Part shown: piece by piece, positions 16,085-24,752 of the stretch
Position numbering within the stretch: position 1 is the first letter of the stretch
Layout of the letters: every line of letters begins with the position of its first letter
Assembly: GCA_965219565.1 (NCBI GenBank)
Contig: OZ244780.1
Coordinates: 62,001-126,000, forward strand
DNA: 64,000 nucleotides
Source: DAOUJI01 sp965219565
Lineage (GTDB): Bacteria; Chloroflexota; Dehalococcoidia; Lucifugimonadales; JAGWBF01
Direction of reading: 5' to 3'
The notes under the pieces: model-generated
Told to the model about the DNA's origin: nothing
The model's input: the letters and a program-made list of their open reading frames with translations, nothing else
Databases searched by the model: none
Made by a program: the position numbers and the translations under genes

Positions 16085-17368
16085 ATGGCATCCAACCAAC
16101 AACCCGACGACTCTCCCCTGACGCCCTACCGGGCCCTGGACCTGACAGAGGGCGGGTTCAACTGGTGCGGCAAGGTGTTGGCCGACATGGGGGCCGACGT
16201 GATCAAGGTGGAGCCCGTGGGCGGCTCCGGCACCAGGTTCAGAGGCCCCTTCTACAAAGACGACCCCCATCCCGAGAAGAGCCTCTTCTGGTGGGCCTAC
16301 TGCGTGAATAAGCGGGGAATCACGCTGGACATCGAGTCCTCCGACGGCCGGGAGCTTTTCAAGAAGCTGGCCGCCAAGTCCGACTTCATCCTGGAGTCTT
16401 TCAAACCCGGGTACATGGACAGCCTCGGCCTGGGGTACGAGGCCCTGTCGGCGGATAACCCGGGCCTTGTCATGACCTCCATGACCCCCTTTGGACAGAC
16501 CGGCCCCTACGCCCACTTCAAGGCTACAGACATCGTAGCCTGGTCAATGGGGGGACAGCAATACGCCAGCGGCGATGGCGACCGCCCGCCGGTAAGGGTC
16601 AGCTTCCCGCAGGCGGAGCTCCACGGCGGCGCCCAGGGAGCCGCCGGGACTATGACCGCGTTATGGCAGCGCACCAAGTCGGGAGAGGGCCAGCGGGTCG
16701 ACGTGTCCATGCAGACGTCGGTGATATGGACCCTGATGAACGCCACCCACCACCCGCCCATCATGGGCAACAACATGGAACGGGCCGGAGGGGCGCGAAA
16801 ACGGAACGGCCATATTTTGAGGTCCATCTTCCAATGCCAAGATGGCTACGTCGTGGCCAACATCGGGGGAGGCGGCACCGCCGGCAGGGACATCACCGTT
16901 CCAGGCCTAATCCAATGGATGGAGGAGGACGGCGTCAAACCGGACTTCATGAACGACGTGGACTACAGCAGGTACAGCGCCATTGATACGGCGCTTTCGG
17001 GAGAGGAAGGCGCCAAGCTTCAACAGGCCACCCAGCAGGCCCTTTCCGACTTCCTGGCAACCAAGACCAAGGAAGAAATCTACGCACGGGCCCTCAGCCA
17101 CCGTCTGCTAATGAGCCCTTGCAACACGGTGAAGGACATCCGGGAAAGCATCCAGCTGGAGGCCAGGGACTTCTGGCTGGAGCTTTACAACCCTGAAGTG
17201 GACGCTATGGTCACCTACCTGGGTCCGTACATCAAGATGGGGGAGAGCCCTATCCAGCTGCGCCGCGCGGCCCCCAGAATCGGGCAGCATAACGAGGACG
17301 TCTACATGGAACTCCTCGACCTCAGCCGAGAACGGCTTGTCCACCTGAAAGAGATCGGCGTCATATAA
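16085..17368 (+). CDS. Family III (CaiB/BaiF-type) CoA-transferase
   Basis: Transfers CoA between organic acids (the formyl-CoA/carnitine CoA-transferase family). The ATG at 16085 gives a 427-residue protein starting just before the conserved PYRALDLTEGG; the frame runs open upstream to 15956 but that part is Arg-rich and non-homologous. Signatures: VLADMGADVIKVEPVGGSGTR (residues ~26-46), KRGITLDIESSDGRELFKKL (near 78-97), the SLGLGYEALSADNPGLVMTSM segment (near 125), and the catalytic-Asp region FKATDIVAWSMGG (near 150). It continues through QRVDVSMQTSVIW to a weaker C-terminal domain. It is not part of an obvious operon. Confidence 0.9.
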   Translation: MASNQQPDDSPLTPYRALDLTEGGFNWCGKVLADMGADVIKVEPVGGSGTRFRGPFYKDDPHPEKSLFWWAYCVNKRGITLDIESSDGRELFKKLAAKSDFILESFKPGYMDSLGLGYEALSADNPGLVMTSMTPFGQTGPYAHFKATDIVAWSMGGQQYASGDGDRPPVRVSFPQAELHGGAQGAAGTMTALWQRTKSGEGQRVDVSMQTSVIWTLMNATHHPPIMGNNMERAGGARKRNGHILRSIFQCQDGYVVANIGGGGTAGRDITVPGLIQWMEEDGVKPDFMNDVDYSRYSAIDTALSGEEGAKLQQATQQALSDFLATKTKEEIYARALSHRLLMSPCNTVKDIRESIQLEARDFWLELYNPEVDAMVTYLGPYIKMGESPIQLRRAAPRIGQHNEDVYMELLDLSRERLVHLKEIGVI

Positions 17369-17611
17369 TCGCCGCCAGCGTCGGCTTCGTCACTCTTTGC
17401 CCTGTAAAGCGTACGCCGAATTCCCCCGAATTTAGTCCTCTCTTTCCTGTCGTGTCCATTACATAAGCTGGCCGCTGGCGGCCCAACTTGTTCTCTGTAG
17501 TGGGCCAGTCGTCGAAAAGCACGACATTATTCGCCTACTGTAGTTACGAATTATGGCTATTGTGAAGGATATCACGATATGTTGTGAAATAAATCTCGAA
17601 CAAAAAAGGTA

Positions 17612-17640
17612 TTGACAAGGCTATACGGGTATGATAATCT
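17612..17640 (+). promoter_or_regulatory. Strong promoter of the small RNA
   Basis: Consensus -35 TTGACA (17612-17617), a 17-base spacer and an extended -10 TGATAATCT with TAATCT at 17635-17640. The predicted start is about 17647, exactly where the closing stem of the downstream RNA begins. Preceded by an A/T-rich stretch (17570-17610) that could act as an UP element. Confidence 0.8.
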
Positions 17641-17646
17641 ACGAAT

Positions 17647-17773
17647 TGCCCCAAGCAACCGAGGGACTGGCAGGTGGGGCCGAGTATGTGGCCGAGGGCG
17701 CGGGTAACCGGGCCCCCCGGGCAGCGGAAAGGTCGAAGGGCCGCAGGAGCGGAGTTGCTCGGGGCACTTTTTT
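17647..17773 (+). ncRNA. Structured small RNA of unrecognised family, with terminator
   Basis: A region of about 120 bases enclosed by a 13-base stem with one mismatch: TGCCCCAAGCAAC (17647-17659) pairs with GTTGCTCGGGGCA (17754-17766). Six T follow (17768-17773), so the closing stem doubles as an intrinsic terminator. The interior is very G/C-rich, with further possible hairpins (GGCC/GGCC at 17678-17693; GCGG/CCGC around 17733-17744). A consensus promoter ends just upstream. There is no ORF. It lies tail-to-tail with selB but contains no TCA anticodon, so it is not tRNA-Sec. It also lacks the GGAAGG core of SRP RNA and the ends of tmRNA. A 6S-like or novel regulatory RNA is possible. Confidence 0.72.
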
Positions 17774-17800
17774 GTGTGTCTCCAGACGCTTTCCTCAGCG

Positions 17801-19666
17801 CTAACGCAGGAACCGTTCGTCGCCGACCCGTCGCGTCACACGTTGCTGGTCCAGGTGTTCCATCAAAGGCAGGACGTATTTGCGGCTGGCGTCCAGCAGG
17901 TCGCGGCCTTCCGCCACGGTGATCTTCCCTTGGGCCTTGATGTACGAAACCACGCGGTCAACCATTTCTTTGTACGCCAACGCCGAAAACACCACTGATT
18001 CACTGACCTTGACTATCCGTCCTTCGTCCACCAGGTAGGCGACCAGTTCCGGGTCTATGGCTTGGTCTGTGGGAGGGGAGAAGGGGTCGGACTCCAGGGT
18101 GCGCAGATATTGCTCCATTTGCTTTGCCTGCGCCGGGCTCGGCGTCGGATGATGGCCAGGAAGGCTTACGGACTGCTCCTCGCGAGTCAAAGAGTTCTCG
18201 CTGGCGAGCCGGTCCATAGCCGCCAGGAATGCTTCGGCGGGAAGGCCCAGGCGGTTTCGCAGCTCCTCCCTGGGCATCCCCCTCCTGAGGGGGTGCTGGC
18301 GATGGTGTTCCGAGAGAGTTTGCCGCACCTTTTCCTGCAACATGGCCCACGCATGGGCTGAGTAGACCAGCGTGTTGGGGCCGGGCGGGTTGGCACCAAG
18401 AGATATAAGGCGTCCTTCGGCTTCCAACTCGGCGTACTGGGCCGACGCCTCGTCCTGAGACAGGTTAGCCCGCTGGGCCAGCGACGACAGCGTCATCGGC
18501 CCGAAGTGGTCGGCGGCGTCCAGTAGGGCGCCCTCCCCCGTCCCCTGTTCCATGTCCGACAAACGTTTCAACACGGACTCGATGAAGCGTCGGTGTCGGC
18601 GAGCCGGATAGGGGTCCACCACCTTGCCGCCGCCCAGGGTCGAGTCGGCGGACCTGAGCACGAAAAGGTCTCCTTTGACGACGGGGACCGGGTCCGAAAG
18701 ATGCAGCTGTGCCCAGCCCTCTTCGCCGGGGGCTATCTGGTCAGCGTCCAGCAGCCGCACGCGTGCAGCCGCCTCGTTGGTGAACACGTGAAAAGAGACC
18801 GTCTCGTTGTGTTTGAGGGGACGTGGGGAGTCGGGAGTGAGCCTAAGCAGGGCGTCTACTCGGGACGTGGGCTGGAGCCAACCCGACGTGGTCAGCACCT
18901 CTCCCCGGCGGACTTCATCCCGCTCGATGCCCGATAAGTTCACCGCAAGCCTGCGCCCTGGATCTGCCTGGTCCAGCTTCTTCCTGTGGCTCTGCAGGCC
19001 CCGTATCCTGCCCCGTTCCCCAGAGGGCGCCAGTTGCACCTCCTGGCCCACGTTCAACGTGCCGTCAATCAGAGTCCCCGTGACTACCGTGCCGAACCCA
19101 GCCACGGTGAAAGAGCGGTCCACGGGCAGCCTCGGCCGGCCCAGGTCTTTCCGGGTGTCCGTCTCGTCCAGCATCGCGTCGATGGCTTCCTTGAGCGCGT
19201 CAAGGCCTTGTCCGGTGTAGGCCGAGACAGGGTGCATCGGAGCGCTCTCGAAAGAAGTTCCCTGAAGAGCGTCCTCAACTTCCGCCCCCACCAGCTCCAC
19301 CAGCTCTTCTTCCACAAGATCGCACTTGGTGATGGCCACCATGCCTCGCTTGATGCGGAGGATGTCCAGTATGGCCAGGTGCTCCCTGGTCTGGGGCATG
19401 ACGCTCTCGTCTGCAGCGACGATGAGCAGGGCCAGGTCGATTCCGCCCACTCCGGCCAACATGTTCTTGATGAACCGCTCATGGCCCGGCACGTCCACGA
19501 TGCTGACTTCCCGGCCCGAAGGGAGAGTCATCCATGCAAAGCCCAGGTCGATGGTCATCTCCCGTTCTTTTTCCTGCGGGAGCCGATCGGGGTCGATGCT
19601 GGTGAGAGCCTTCACCAGGGTGGACTTGCCGTGGTCCACGTGTCCGGCGGTGCCTATTACGTACAT
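17801..19666 (-). CDS. selB: Selenocysteine-specific elongation factor SelB
   Basis: GTPase that delivers Sec-tRNA to ribosomes at UGA codons followed by a SECIS hairpin. The product is 621 residues, matching the family (about 615). G-domain motifs: G1 GTAGHVDHGKSTLVKAL (residues 4-20), G3 DVPGHERFIKNMLAG (near 58-72), G4 TKCD (near 112). It lacks the long EF-Tu-type tRNA features and has the EF-Tu domain II/III equivalents (FTVAGFGTVVTGTLIDGTL near 188). The C-terminal third consists of winged-helix domains (for example LEAEGRLISLGANPP, HPLRRGMPREELRNRLGLP, KYVLPLMEHLDQQRVTRRVG), which in SelB bind the SECIS. It is intact. It follows hemW by about 100 bases; selA, selD and selC are not in the window. 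Confidence 0.95.
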   Translation of the reverse strand: MYVIGTAGHVDHGKSTLVKALTSIDPDRLPQEKEREMTIDLGFAWMTLPSGREVSIVDVPGHERFIKNMLAGVGGIDLALLIVAADESVMPQTREHLAILDILRIKRGMVAITKCDLVEEELVELVGAEVEDALQGTSFESAPMHPVSAYTGQGLDALKEAIDAMLDETDTRKDLGRPRLPVDRSFTVAGFGTVVTGTLIDGTLNVGQEVQLAPSGERGRIRGLQSHRKKLDQADPGRRLAVNLSGIERDEVRRGEVLTTSGWLQPTSRVDALLRLTPDSPRPLKHNETVSFHVFTNEAAARVRLLDADQIAPGEEGWAQLHLSDPVPVVKGDLFVLRSADSTLGGGKVVDPYPARRHRRFIESVLKRLSDMEQGTGEGALLDAADHFGPMTLSSLAQRANLSQDEASAQYAELEAEGRLISLGANPPGPNTLVYSAHAWAMLQEKVRQTLSEHHRQHPLRRGMPREELRNRLGLPAEAFLAAMDRLASENSLTREEQSVSLPGHHPTPSPAQAKQMEQYLRTLESDPFSPPTDQAIDPELVAYLVDEGRIVKVSESVVFSALAYKEMVDRVVSYIKAQGKITVAEGRDLLDASRKYVLPLMEHLDQQRVTRRVGDERFLR

Positions 19667-19767
19667 GTGGGAGCCTTCAACTGGGTTTCGGGTAACCTAT
19701 CAGCATCCGAACAAGCTCGGACGTGTCCCACATTCTAATCCTCTGGCTCACATTTGGCACGTGGAAG

Positions 19768-20982
19768 TCATAGGAACTCCACGAACACCCGGTTAGAGAG
19801 CAGGCAGCCCTTGTCGGTGAGCCTCAGCCAGCCGCCCGAACTCTCCAGCAATCCCTGGCCCGTCAACGTCTCTATCTGGGCGCCGTAGAGCTGGAAGGGG
19901 TCTGCGGAGAAGCGGTCCTCGAACGCCTGAACATCAATGCCTTCGGTAAGCCGCAGGCCCAGTATCATGGTCTCTGCCATGTCCAGCTCGGGAGATATCT
20001 CCTCCCAGCCGTCCACAGTCAACGCCGAACCCAGCAGGGCGTCGTCTATCTGCCTGGCGGGTTTGGAGACGCCAACGGAGTCCGTCCGCCATTGCTCGGC
20101 AAGCCTTACGTAGTCCCTAGGCGGCTTCACCGTCCAGAAGCGGCGGCTTCCAAGGCGCGAGTGCGCGCCTGGGCCGACGCCAAGATATGGCAGGTTGAGC
20201 CAGTAGGCCTTGTTGTGAAGACTCTCATGGCCGGGGAACGCCCAGTTGGAAATCTCGTATCGGGCGTACCCTGCGCCGCCCAGACGTTCGGTGGCAAGTT
20301 CGTACATGTCGGCTGCCAGGTCCGGGTCCGGTTCTGGCAGCGTCCCCCGGCGGACCCACTGCTCCATGGGCGTGCCCTCTTCCAGCGTGAGGGCGTACAA
20401 CGACAGGTGTCCAGGTCCGGCTTCCGCCGCCGACTCCACCGTGTCCCGCCACTGCCCCAGCGTCTGGCCGGGAAGCCCATATATCAAGTCCAGGTTCACT
20501 TGATCGAATCCCGCTTCCCTGGCCGCTGAATGGGCCGCCAGGGCTTCATCTGCGCTGTGGCGGCGGCCCAGCATCTTCAGCAGGCCGTCATCCAGGCTCT
20601 GCACCCCAATGCTGAGCCGTGTGGCGCCTATGGACTTGAGCCCGTCGAGGGTTTCGGGGGTCAGGTCACCGGGATTGGCCTCGATGGTCACCTCCGCCCC
20701 CTTCCACAACTCAAAGTTGGAAGATATGGTCTCCATGATGCGGCCCAAAGATTCGGGGCCAAGGTAAGAGGGGGTGCCTCCGCCGAAGAACACAGTATTG
20801 ACCTGCGGCTTGCCCAAGACCCTTCCCCACAGGGTCAACTCAGTGGACAAGGCGTCCCCATAGAGCTCCATCAGCCCCTCAATGCCCTGGTAGGTGTTGA
20901 AATCGCAATAGGGACACTTGGACAGGCAGAACGGGATGTGAACGTACAGGGCGATGCCTGAATCGGGATAGCGGGCAGGCAT
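19768..20982 (-). CDS. hemW: HemW-like radical SAM protein (heme chaperone / CPO-III-like)
   Basis: A 404-residue radical SAM protein of the oxygen-independent coproporphyrinogen oxidase-like family; characterised HemW members bind heme and are thought to deliver it, lacking CPO activity. The cluster motif is C-x3-C-x2-C in HIPFCLSKCPYCDFNTY (residues ~15-31). Further signatures: VFFGGGTPSYL (near 65), EANPGDLTPETL (near 100), SIGVQSLDD (near 122), VNLDLIYGLPGQT (near 163-175), EISNWAFPGHESLHNKAYW (near 245), and GVGPGAHS (near 272). The HNxxYW motif and CPYC spacing favour HemW over HemN. It lies 28 bases after ychF, in the same direction. Confidence 0.9.
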   Translation of the reverse strand: MPARYPDSGIALYVHIPFCLSKCPYCDFNTYQGIEGLMELYGDALSTELTLWGRVLGKPQVNTVFFGGGTPSYLGPESLGRIMETISSNFELWKGAEVTIEANPGDLTPETLDGLKSIGATRLSIGVQSLDDGLLKMLGRRHSADEALAAHSAAREAGFDQVNLDLIYGLPGQTLGQWRDTVESAAEAGPGHLSLYALTLEEGTPMEQWVRRGTLPEPDPDLAADMYELATERLGGAGYARYEISNWAFPGHESLHNKAYWLNLPYLGVGPGAHSRLGSRRFWTVKPPRDYVRLAEQWRTDSVGVSKPARQIDDALLGSALTVDGWEEISPELDMAETMILGLRLTEGIDVQAFEDRFSADPFQLYGAQIETLTGQGLLESSGGWLRLTDKGCLLSNRVFVEFL

Positions 20983-21010
20983 TATCTCATCCTAATAGGT
21001 TAAAACAGGC

Positions 21011-22102
21011 TCACACGTTGAACAGGAAAATAATTACGTCGCCGTCCTTGACCGGGTAGCCCTTGCCCTCCAGACGGAAGACGCCCTGTTTCTTGCACTG
21101 GGCTATCGAACCGCAGGCGGCTAGGTCGTCGTAGGCGACGACCTCGGCGCGTATGAATCCCCGCTCCATGTCCGAGTGTATCCGCCCAGCGGCTGCCGAG
21201 GCGGGTGTTCCCGCGGGAATGGACCAAGCCCGGACCTCCTTGGGACCGTAGGTGAAGAAGGAGGCGAGACCGAGGAGCTCATGGGACTTGGCCGCAAGCC
21301 GGTCCAGGCCGGACTCCCCTACCCCCAGGGACTCCCGGAACTGCTGCTCCTCTTCCGGCTCCAGCATGGACAATTCTTCCTCCAGCCTGGCGCACACCGA
21401 CACCACCGGAGCGTCCGGAGGGATGTCTTCGAGACCGTGCGAGTCTCCGCCGGGGCCGGATGCGGTCTCGTTCTCTCCCACGTTCAACGCAGTAAGCAGG
21501 GGCTTGGCCGTGAGCAGCTGGTAGTTGTTCACAAAGGGAAGCTCGTCCGGTTCCAAGGCCTGCTCCCTCACCGGCGTCCCCTGGTCCAAGGCTTCCACCA
21601 GCTTTGCAGCCAGAGCCTCCTCTCGGACCAACAGGTCTCTCTCATGCCCCTTGGCCCCCTTCATAGAGGCCTGAATGCGCTCCTGCCTGCGTTCGAGAAT
21701 CGCCTGGTCGGAGAAGAGAAGCTCGGCCTCCATCTCCTCCATGTCCCTGCGGGGGTCCACACCGCCCTTGGCGTGGGGCACAGAGGGGTCTTCAAACCGA
21801 CGCACAACATGCACCAAGGCGTCGACGCCCTGGACGGCGTTGAGGAACTGCCCGGCAATTCCCCGCATGTCTCCAGCGTAAGGGGCGGGCACATCCAGGA
21901 ATCGCATTTCCACAGGGACGGTCTTGGGTGGTTTGAAAATCCCGGCCAGAGTTTCCAGCCTGGAGTCGGCCATGTAGGTTACGCCGGTGTTGATTTCCAT
22001 CCTGGAGGAGCCGTGGGAAGCAGCCTCGGTGCGCCCGCGGGTGAGGGCTCGCAGAAGAGTGCTCTTTCCACTCTGCGGCAGACCTATCAGGGCCAGTTCC
22101 AT
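21011..22102 (-). CDS. ychF: YchF/Ola1 family ribosome-associated ATPase
   Basis: P-loop NTPase of the Obg superfamily that prefers ATP and is linked to ribosome and oxidative stress. The 363-residue length matches YchF. Motifs: GLPQSGKSTLLRALT (residues 7-21, Walker A), FLDVPAPYAGD (G3, with VPAP where most P-loop GTPases have DTPG), VDALVHVVRRFEDPSVPHAKGGVDPRRDMEEMEAELLFSD (near 95-135, the YchF acidic/coiled-coil insertion). LLTALNVGENE is the altered G4 (N-x-x-E). The C-terminal TGS domain is FFTYGPKEVRAWSIP...GDVIIFLFNV. It starts 26 bases after the small membrane protein. Confidence 0.93.
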   Translation of the reverse strand: MELALIGLPQSGKSTLLRALTRGRTEAASHGSSRMEINTGVTYMADSRLETLAGIFKPPKTVPVEMRFLDVPAPYAGDMRGIAGQFLNAVQGVDALVHVVRRFEDPSVPHAKGGVDPRRDMEEMEAELLFSDQAILERRQERIQASMKGAKGHERDLLVREEALAAKLVEALDQGTPVREQALEPDELPFVNNYQLLTAKPLLTALNVGENETASGPGGDSHGLEDIPPDAPVVSVCARLEEELSMLEPEEEQQFRESLGVGESGLDRLAAKSHELLGLASFFTYGPKEVRAWSIPAGTPASAAAGRIHSDMERGFIRAEVVAYDDLAACGSIAQCKKQGVFRLEGKGYPVKDGDVIIFLFNV

Positions 22103-22128
22103 TCAGGCTGCTTCGGTGAAGGACGCCG

Positions 22129-22515
22129 CTACGGGGTCGGCTCGTCCTCGTCTATAATCCGCCCGCTGCCCTCCACCACCTGCTCATCGTCTCCACTGGT
22201 CCGCCTGCGTCCGTAGTCACGCCGGACCCGCCAGGGGGCATGTTCTTCAACGACCTCTCGGGGAGCCATGTTCAGCAGCATGTAAACGGCAACCGCCAAC
22301 ACGACGAAGTAGCCCGCGAACCCAATCAGGGGAAGCCGGGAAAAGGGGGTCAGGAAGTAGATGAGAGTCGCCGGCGTCAACAGCCGCAGCAGGATGTTTA
22401 CCCTCTTGTCCATCGAAAGCTTCCAGACGGCATAGACAGTCCGCACCAGCCTCGGCAGAATGACTGGACCGAACAGGAGCAGGAAGGGATATGCCAAGCG
22501 CCATATCATGACCAT
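22129..22515 (-). CDS. Membrane protein, DUF1232/YkvA-like
   Basis: A 128-residue protein: an N-terminal membrane segment (residues ~3-22), a basic region (VYAVWKLSMDKRVNILLRLL), then the paired hydrophobic segments TLIYFLTPFSRLPLIGFAGYFVVLAVAVYMLLN (near 48-80), and a polar acidic tail. The spacing P-x-x-x-x-P-x-I-G between the two hydrophobic parts resembles DUF1232/YkvA, whose function is not established. It is the first gene of a likely operon with ychF, hemW and selB. Confidence 0.6.
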   Translation of the reverse strand: MVMIWRLAYPFLLLFGPVILPRLVRTVYAVWKLSMDKRVNILLRLLTPATLIYFLTPFSRLPLIGFAGYFVVLAVAVYMLLNMAPREVVEEHAPWRVRRDYGRRRTSGDDEQVVEGSGRIIDEDEPTP

Positions 22516-22649
22516 GCCTCAATTCCTATTATAGCCCAGAGGTGTGCTATCTTTGAAGAGATGCCCCGAAAAGAGCGGAGACCCTCGATTCCGACCTCCG
22601 CCGGAATGACGGATGAGAAAAGAGCAACGGGAGGTGTGAGACGGCGCCG

Positions 22650-23657
22650 GCTCAAGTCCTATACGGAGACGACTTCCTCGTTGCAGAGGCCCTGAAAGAT
22701 CTGCGCGACAGCGTGGGCCCGGATGAGTTGCGTGACGCCAACAGCCACCGGTTGGCCGGGGCCGACGCGTCTCCTCAGGAGGTCCAGGCCGTCTGCAACG
22801 CCGTTCCCTTCCTCGCCGAATACAGGCTTGTCATCGTAGAGGGGTTGCTGGGGCGTTTCGAGTCGGGGCCGCCCAGACGAGGCGCCAGGGGCGGCAGACA
22901 GGGGTCCCAGTCGTCGAGAGCCTCCACCACCGGGTGGGACGACATGGCCCGATACATATCCAACGACATGCCTCCCACTACCGTGCTTGCCTTTGTGGAC
23001 GAACGGGTTTCGAGAAGCAACCCAATGCTGACCATACTGAAACCGGCGGCGGCGGTGAAGGAGCTGACCACTCCCGCCGGAGAGGCCTTGGCGCGTTGGA
23101 TAAAGGAGAGGGCCGCGGCAAGGGGCGCCCAAATAACCCCCGGAGCAATCCGCCTCATGTCCCAGTTCGTTGGAGGGAACTTGAGGGTCTTGGACGGGGA
23201 GCTGGAGAAGCTGTCCCTGTACGTCAAGCGGCCTAATGAACGTCCCATAGAAGACTCCGACGTGCGAACCCTGGTCTCTCAGGCGAGGGAGGCCAACATA
23301 TTCGCCGGTGTGGACGCCCTGATGGATGGCCGTTCCGGACCGGCCCTTCAAAATATCCAACAGCTTCGAAGCGACGGGGCGGACTTCTCCTACATCGTTG
23401 CGATGACAGCCCGCCAGCTGCGTCTTGTGGCGCTGGCGAAAGACCTGCTGGACAGGGGTCACAATCAGGCGGAACTAGGCAGTAAGCTGGGCATACGCCA
23501 GGAATTCGCAGTCAGGCGAACCGCCGACCAGGCCAGGAAAAGGTCCTGGAGCGGCATACGGAGTCTCTACGGCAAGCTCCTGGAAGCCGACCTTGCCGTG
23601 AAAGAGGGCCGCTTGGATGAAGACGTGGCCCTGGAACTCCTGGCCAGCATGAACTGA
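22650..23657 (+). CDS. holA: DNA polymerase III delta subunit
   Basis: Clamp-loader subunit that opens the beta clamp. The protein shows the HolA plan: VLYGDDFLVAEALKDLRDSV (the N-terminal beta strand and helix), VPFLAEYRLVIVEGLL (near 60), TTVLAFVDERVSRSN (near 125), GARITPGAIRLM-like GAQITPGAIRLM and LRVLDGELEKLSLYV (near 180-195), then the C-terminal helical domain starting with ANIFAGVDALMDGR. The first in-frame GTG/ATG is a GTG at 22713, yet clear homology begins at 22650 and the frame is open back to TGA at 22614 with no ATG, GTG or TTG. The real start is therefore a rare codon, or there is an indel near the 5' end. The coordinate given is where homology starts. Confidence 0.8.
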   Translation, partial: AQVLYGDDFLVAEALKDLRDSVGPDELRDANSHRLAGADASPQEVQAVCNAVPFLAEYRLVIVEGLLGRFESGPPRRGARGGRQGSQSSRASTTGWDDMARYISNDMPPTTVLAFVDERVSRSNPMLTILKPAAAVKELTTPAGEALARWIKERAAARGAQITPGAIRLMSQFVGGNLRVLDGELEKLSLYVKRPNERPIEDSDVRTLVSQAREANIFAGVDALMDGRSGPALQNIQQLRSDGADFSYIVAMTARQLRLVALAKDLLDRGHNQAELGSKLGIRQEFAVRRTADQARKRSWSGIRSLYGKLLEADLAVKEGRLDEDVALELLASMN

Positions 23658-23728
23658 CTGCTGCTGGCATAACCCGTTATGGTATGGGCTGAATCAGCGG
23701 GATTGTAAGCGTTCCGTTTATCGAGTGC

Positions 23729-24727
23729 CTATTCTTCGTAGGCGGCCGTCCAGCGGATGTCCATGGTGTTGTAACAGGCCACGCTGTGGACCGGCGTAAG
23801 GTTTCCCAGCGCAGGCGCCGGATTGGTCCTGCATTGGCTGGTCGCCTTATGGCAGCGAGGAATAAAGGGACAAGTGTCTTCTTCAGTCATCAGGTCCGGC
23901 GGAGTCCCGTGAATGGGCTCGAACCGCACGTCGGGCCGGTCAAGCCTGGGCACTGATCGGAACAGCCCCCATGTGTAGGGATGGACGTGGTTCCTGAAAA
24001 GCTCGTGCACTCCGGCGTGCTCGACGATTTTGCCAGCGTACATCACGGCCACGTTGTCGGCCATCCTGGCCACCACGCCCATGTCGTGGGTGATTAGTAT
24101 CATGGAAGAGTGACGGTCCTTGCAGAACCTCTTCAGCCGGTCCAGTATCTCCGCCTGAAGCGTTACGTCCAGGTTGGAAGTAGGCTCGTCGGCTATCAGC
24201 ACTTTCGGGCCCAAAGCCATAGCCATGGAAATCATGACCCGCTGGCACATCCCGCCGCTCAACTGGAACGGGTACCGCTTCAAGGTGTCTTTGGGGTCGG
24301 GAAGCCCCATGTCGGCCAGTAGATCGGTGGACAGGTCCTCGGCGGCCCTTTTGTTCATGTCCGTGTGGGTTAGGATTTGCTCTTCCAGCTGAGCGCCGAT
24401 GGTGAGAATCGGGTTCAGCGCCGCCACCGGCTCCTGGGGGATCATGGCAATGTCCTTACCTCGGATTCGACGCAGGGACGCCTGGTCCAGCGACATGATG
24501 TCCCGCCCCCCGAACTCCACCGCACCGGAGACCTCTCTGGCCGCCCGAGGCAATAGCCCCAGCAGGGTCAGGCCGATGGTGCTCTTGCCGGCTCCGCTTT
24601 CGCCCACAAGGCACAGGATGGAGTCCTGTTCAAGGTCGAAACTCACGCCGTTGACGGCGGTCACGACGCCTTCTTTGGTGTAGAACCGGACCCTTAGGTC
24701 TTCTGCGTGGAGCACCGGGGTTGGCAT
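23729..24727 (-). CDS. Oligopeptide/dipeptide ABC transporter ATP-binding protein (DppD/OppD type)
   Basis: A 332-residue ABC ATPase. Walker A CLVGESGAGKSTIGL (residues ~35-49), Q-loop DIAMIPQEPVAALNPI (near 90-105), signature FQLSGGMCQRVMIS (near 155-168), Walker B KVLIADEPTSNLDV (near 175-188), and H-loop LITHDMGVVARM (near 210). The C-terminal extension ends in the oligopeptide transporter domain with a CPFIPRCHKATSQC cysteine motif (near 285-300), typical of DppD/OppD. No permease, binding protein or second ATPase is adjacent, so it is an orphan here or its partners lie elsewhere. The gene ends with TAG 71 bases from the convergent holA. Confidence 0.93.
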   Translation of the reverse strand: MPTPVLHAEDLRVRFYTKEGVVTAVNGVSFDLEQDSILCLVGESGAGKSTIGLTLLGLLPRAAREVSGAVEFGGRDIMSLDQASLRRIRGKDIAMIPQEPVAALNPILTIGAQLEEQILTHTDMNKRAAEDLSTDLLADMGLPDPKDTLKRYPFQLSGGMCQRVMISMAMALGPKVLIADEPTSNLDVTLQAEILDRLKRFCKDRHSSMILITHDMGVVARMADNVAVMYAGKIVEHAGVHELFRNHVHPYTWGLFRSVPRLDRPDVRFEPIHGTPPDLMTEEDTCPFIPRCHKATSQCRTNPAPALGNLTPVHSVACYNTMDIRWTAAYEE

Positions 24728-24752
24728 AACACCCTCTTTAGATTCCTGGGGA

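Noticed and set aside
17647..17773. Possible tRNA-Sec (selC) next to selB
   Set aside because: No TCA anticodon on either strand, no D- or T-arm pattern, and the closing stem is far longer than an acceptor stem.
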